The notes beneath the pieces are model-generated. The model was not told where the DNA came from. It worked only from the letters and a program-made list of their open reading frames with translations, and did not search any database. This document shows positions 61,430 through 64,000 of a stretch of DNA of 64,000 bases, in pieces. The stretch comes from Gari tellinella. Lineage: Eukaryota > Mollusca > Bivalvia > Cardiida > Psammobiidae. Positions within the stretch are counted from its first letter, which is position 1. Each line of letters starts with the position of its first letter. The position numbers and the translations under genes are program-made. The stretch covers positions 52,140,216 through 52,204,215 of the forward strand of contig OV277868.1 in NCBI GenBank assembly GCA_922989275.2. The letters run 5' to 3'.

Positions 61430-61920
61430 GGTAAAACTTGGCAGTGAAAGAGTGAAAGGTCATTCACGGTAAACATGCCTTCTTTTGGGGCTTTGTAGTA
61501 GCTGTAACTGCATTTCCATAATAGCAACGAAGCTATTTTATCTATAACTATACCTTTATTGATATACCAGTTTAAACCATAACATATCACCTATAATGTT
61601 GAGTAGATCATCCTGATCTTAACAAATTCAAACGCAGATCGAAATATTTACTTGTAAGAGCCACATATAGTTGTCGATTGCTTGAATGGTATCTGATTAA
61701 ACAGCTGAAAACTTTCTAGGTGATACGGTTGCCCTCGTCTATGGTATTTGGGGCGAAAATGAATGGTGACGAATCGATAAAAGGTCAATTTAACTTCTCA
61801 ATGAAACGTTTAATTGAGTTGAATGTTTTAAACTACAAAAGGTTTGTGGGGTCAATGTCATCACATTTGTCAGCGTATTGAACATTACATTCCTAGAAAT
61901 TTGCAAGAGTCCAGCACAGA
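61430..61920. other. Unassigned stretch
   Basis: Minus-strand frame 61339-61590 overlaps the element above and is not credited. Otherwise nothing. Confidence 0.35.
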
Positions 61921-61924
61921 TTAA

Positions 61925-62167
61925 CTCTTTCCTCCCTGAAACTTTAAATGGACAATTTCCATTTTCGTTTTAGTCCAGTCCATTTCTGACTTCAAAGGGT
62001 TGTTTTTGTCAATGTTTTGTATTATGACAAACAGTGAAGACCCAGATCAGAGGGCTCCGTAAGGAGCCCTCTGATCTGGGTATTCACTGTTTGCATAGGA
62101 CAGGTGCACTATTTTCATGTACGCTGTTTGAAAAGAACGCCTATTGGCGGGACTAGGGTTCAAAGGG
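61925..62167 (-). mobile_element. V-family TTAA MITE, full length, perfect core
   Basis: TTAA at 61921-61924 and 62168-62171. CTCTTTCCTCCCTGAAACTT; core 62028-62093: CAAACAGTGAAGACCCAGAT, CAGAGGGCTCCGTAAGGAGC and mirror; GGCGGGACTAGGGTTCAAAGGG end. 243 bp. Confidence 0.88.
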
Positions 62168-62192
62168 TTAACATGTCGATGAAATCAAAGCA

Positions 62193-62431
62193 GCTTTCAC
62201 TACCAAATAATTCGTGAAAACTTTACCCCGTCACCGTTTAATTGTCGTCTGCTTCAATTTTGTTATTGCAATAGCGTTTCATAGTTACATTTAAGGCAGT
62301 ATAACTGACGATATTTCAAAATAATTGGCAAACCGTTTTGATCCTGATCAGACGCCGCGTAACGCGGCGTCTGATCAGGATCAAAACAGTTTGCGAATGC
62401 GCTTTATGACGTCATTGACAGTGAAAGGGAT
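62193..62431 (+). mobile_element. W-family MITE with perfect core-1
   Basis: CTTTCACTACCAAATAATTCG, TTGTCGTCTGCTTCAATTTTG, core 62328-62394 (TTTTGATCCTGATCAGACGCC and mirror, turn GCGTAACGC), CTTTATGACGTCATTGACAG. TTAA flanks not evident. Confidence 0.8.
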
Positions 62432-62530
62432 ATACTTTTAGACAAGCTTCTAGTCTGATAAAAATATGATATCATTATGTATTGTTTGACACTAGTGCAT
62501 TGTTCTTGATGCAAAGTCCAGCACTGATGT

Positions 62531-62610
62531 ACATGTCGATGAAGTCAAATCAGCTTTAAGGAGGATGAAAGTGAAGAAGAAAGTTCCCATAAGAGCTTGT
62601 CTTTGATAAT
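62531..62610 (+). repeat. U-type remnant preceded by a direct repeat
   Basis: CATGTCGATGAAGTCAAATC repeats 62173-62192 (CATGTCGATGAAATCAAAGC) about 360 bp upstream. Then GCTTTAAGGAGGATGAAAGTG ... AGTTCCCATAAGAGCTT. Confidence 0.5.
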
Positions 62611-62745
62611 ATTGATAATGAAATTTCTAGAAAGTCTTCAATTCTTCCAAAACAAAAACACGCAATTCTCGCCTTACCCTTTTACGCCCATTTCATTACA
62701 TCAGAAATACAGTGAAACTTCTCTTTTGTGACAAGCCTGAAAGTG

Positions 62746-62822
62746 CCTGCTCAATGTTGGACGAAAACAATGCAGAAACGTTTAAAAGAGCTTACTACAT
62801 TTCTTGTGTCAAACATTAAGCA
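62746..62822. repeat. U-type palindrome, decayed
   Basis: CCTGCTCAATGTTGGACGAAAACAATGCAG ... TACATTTCTTGTGTCAAACATTAAGC. Confidence 0.5.
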
Positions 62823-63174
62823 ACAACTTGTCATGTAAAACACACTATAGAGCTTAGTTTGAATGTCGCTTCAGATATGTTTTACTATAGTACGTTCCCA
62901 GTGAGATGGTTTAGCACATATTTTTACCATGTTATTTTAAACAGCTTACTTGTAAAATCTATTTGGTTGTCATTTATTTTTGTGAGATGGCCGTTTGTAT
63001 CTCGTGTATGTATGTATGTTTTAAAAAGGTTCAGATTTATTCTAAGTCCAGTTTACAATTCACCCCTTCATGTCACTAAGTGACAATAACCCCATTTGTG
63101 ACACGATATTTTAAATGAAGTTTTCCCTTGTGTTAGTATTTAACAATTTCTTTCAAATAAAGGCGTTTCACGTT
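62823..63174. other. Unassigned stretch
   Basis: A 74-codon frame (62859-63083) and GTCACTAAGTGAC hairpin. No gene supported. Confidence 0.35.
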
Positions 63175-63178
63175 TTAA

Positions 63179-63680
63179 CTCATTCACCCCTGAAACTTAA
63201 AATGGACAATGTCATCTTTCAAGTCCACTATTGACTATTTCTTTTTTAACCAATACAAGTACAGCGCTCCTTCTCTACAACGACACCCAAAAGGAGACAA
63301 CAATTCTGTGAATTGTTCGGAGGGAGTCGTTATAGGGAGGGACATTTGAAAAAAGCTTGTAACGCGGCGTCTGATCTGGATTCAAGCTCTTTGTCACTCT
63401 TCATTAATTTTTTTCTGACAAAATCTCCATTATGTAACTTAGAGAAAAACTGCAGACGACATTTTTAAACAGACAACATTTCAACCGTGAATAGATTGGC
63501 TATATTTTGTCATGTTTAGGGAACTGCGACAGGGGTCGTTGTAAGGAAGGAGTCGTTGTTTGGAGAGCCGTTGTAGGGAAGGAACACTGTAAATTGCTAA
63601 ATGGCGAACAGTGAAGGAACGAATTAGAAGGTGCCTAAAGGAACATTTACTATTAGGGTCTTCACTGTTGACTCAATGAG
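63179..63680 (-). mobile_element. V-family TTAA MITE containing a nested Y
   Basis: TTAA at 63175-63178 and 63681-63684. CTCATTCACCCCTGAAACTT at left, GGTCTTCACTGTTGACTCAATGAG at right, Y between. V's left core arm is GCGAACAGTGAAGGAACG. Confidence 0.7.
63262..63589 (+). mobile_element. Y-family TA MITE, nested; core reduced to one arm
   Basis: TA at 63260-63261 and 63590-63591. CAGCGCTCCTTCTCTACAAC ... TTGTAGGGAAGGAACACTG. Core 63355-63391 begins at TAACGCGGCGTCTGATCTGG; the left arm is missing. Confidence 0.78.
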
Positions 63681-63717
63681 TTAACAAATCGCCTTTTCGA
63701 AATGCATTATTTTACCG

Positions 63718-63823
63718 TGTTCCCTCTCTACAACGACACACAATGGGAGAGAACGATTATGTGTGTTGTTCGGAGTGAGTTGTTTTATGAAGGGAAGTTG
63801 GTTTACATTTGCAAACAGCTTGA
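63718..63823 (+). repeat. Y left half up to the core
   Basis: CCGTGTTCCCTCTCTACAACG, GTGTGTTGTTCGGAGTGAG, TTGCAAACAGCTTGAATCCAG, then switches to core-2 sequence. Confidence 0.72.
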
Positions 63824-64000
63824 ATCCAGCTCCTACGGGAGCATTCTGCCTTAGTTGCACCCTGCTTTAAGACCGATCTGGAAATAAACTGGAAATGTAT
63901 TTTACAGTTTATGCTCTGGACTTTCTACGTTGGAACTAATTTCCTTTGAGTTTCAATAAAAAAAAAACGTACAAAGGCTTATTTATGTGTTAAATGGTTA
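63824..64000 (+). repeat. Core-2 right arm with Z tail, cut by the window edge
   Basis: CTCCTACGGGAGCATTCTGCC, TTGCACCCTGCTTTAAG, then AAACGTACAAAGGCTTATTTATG and TTAAATGGTTA, like the Z right side. Confidence 0.6.

Noticed and set aside
126..62394. CRISPR array
   Set aside because: Repeats are palindromic and numerous but irregularly spaced over tens of kb, each within a larger element; no uniform spacers or cas genes.

Overview
This looks like animal nuclear DNA, most probably from a mollusc and perhaps a bivalve. It is AT-rich, has no prokaryotic gene organisation, contains one eukaryotic tRNA-Asp gene, and is packed with dispersed repeats of kinds I associate with bivalve genomes: units that begin AAGAGGGCCTGAAGGCCC and end in a GCTCACC/GGTGAGC hairpin, tandem blocks of GACCTAGTTTTTGACC type, and very many short palindromic transposons. 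The species call is an inference from repeat style, not a database match.

I find no intact protein-coding gene in 64 kb. The only confident gene is tRNA-Asp(GUC) at 5280-5351. A decayed PIF/Harbinger (HARBI1-like) transposase fragment lies at 30208-30513 on the minus strand. Four short stretches (6912-6933, 12112-12290, 16979-17053, 33205-33396) could be isolated exons, and two longer open frames (20056-20301, 37074-37328) look weakly protein-like; all six are weak. The many 60-135 codon open frames elsewhere mostly read through palindromes, and so recur with nearly the same peptide.

The content is mobile DNA. I use private family names. X (246 bp, TA target, CAGTGGAGAAT ends) and Y (about 370 bp, TA target, CAGTGCTCCCTCTCTACAACG-like ends) look mariner/Tc1-like. 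V, W and Z (about 200-250 bp, TTAA target, ends beginning CCC) look piggyBac-like. U is a bare palindrome; TCGAA is a pogo/Tigger-like TA element; T and S are minor foldback families. The central observation is that W, V, X, Y and a fifth, GGGCC-ended element all carry the same roughly 66-bp palindromic core (core-1: GCAAACAG, 7 variable bases, CCTGATCAGA, then the mirror image), although their ends and target sites differ. A second core (core-2: CTTAAAGCAGG, then GAAAGTAAAGCAGAA and the mirror image) is likewise shared by Z, U, a TA element at 8090-8293 and a 1-kb TTAA element at 35101-36145. Arms agree within a copy even where copies differ, and several composite elements are broken and rejoined inside the core.

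Layout: 1-5 kb has a TTAA palindrome element, a tandem dispersed repeat and a 1.7-kb CAGGG-ended element. 5-19 kb has the tRNA and V/W/Y/Z copies separated by longer unassigned stretches (12.5-17.8 kb is the least repetitive part). 19-31 kb has a 0.9-kb TTAA element, several nested insertions and two long tandem dispersed repeats. 31.7-38.6 kb is a cluster of three same-strand copies of a 160-bp-periodic repeat, one interrupted by a TTAA element. 38.8-40.8 kb is a long-terminal-inverted-repeat element with a CAGGG-ended element nested inside it. 41-64 kb is dense with X, V, W, Y and Z copies, including elements nested at TA and TTAA whose empty sites can be read by eye.
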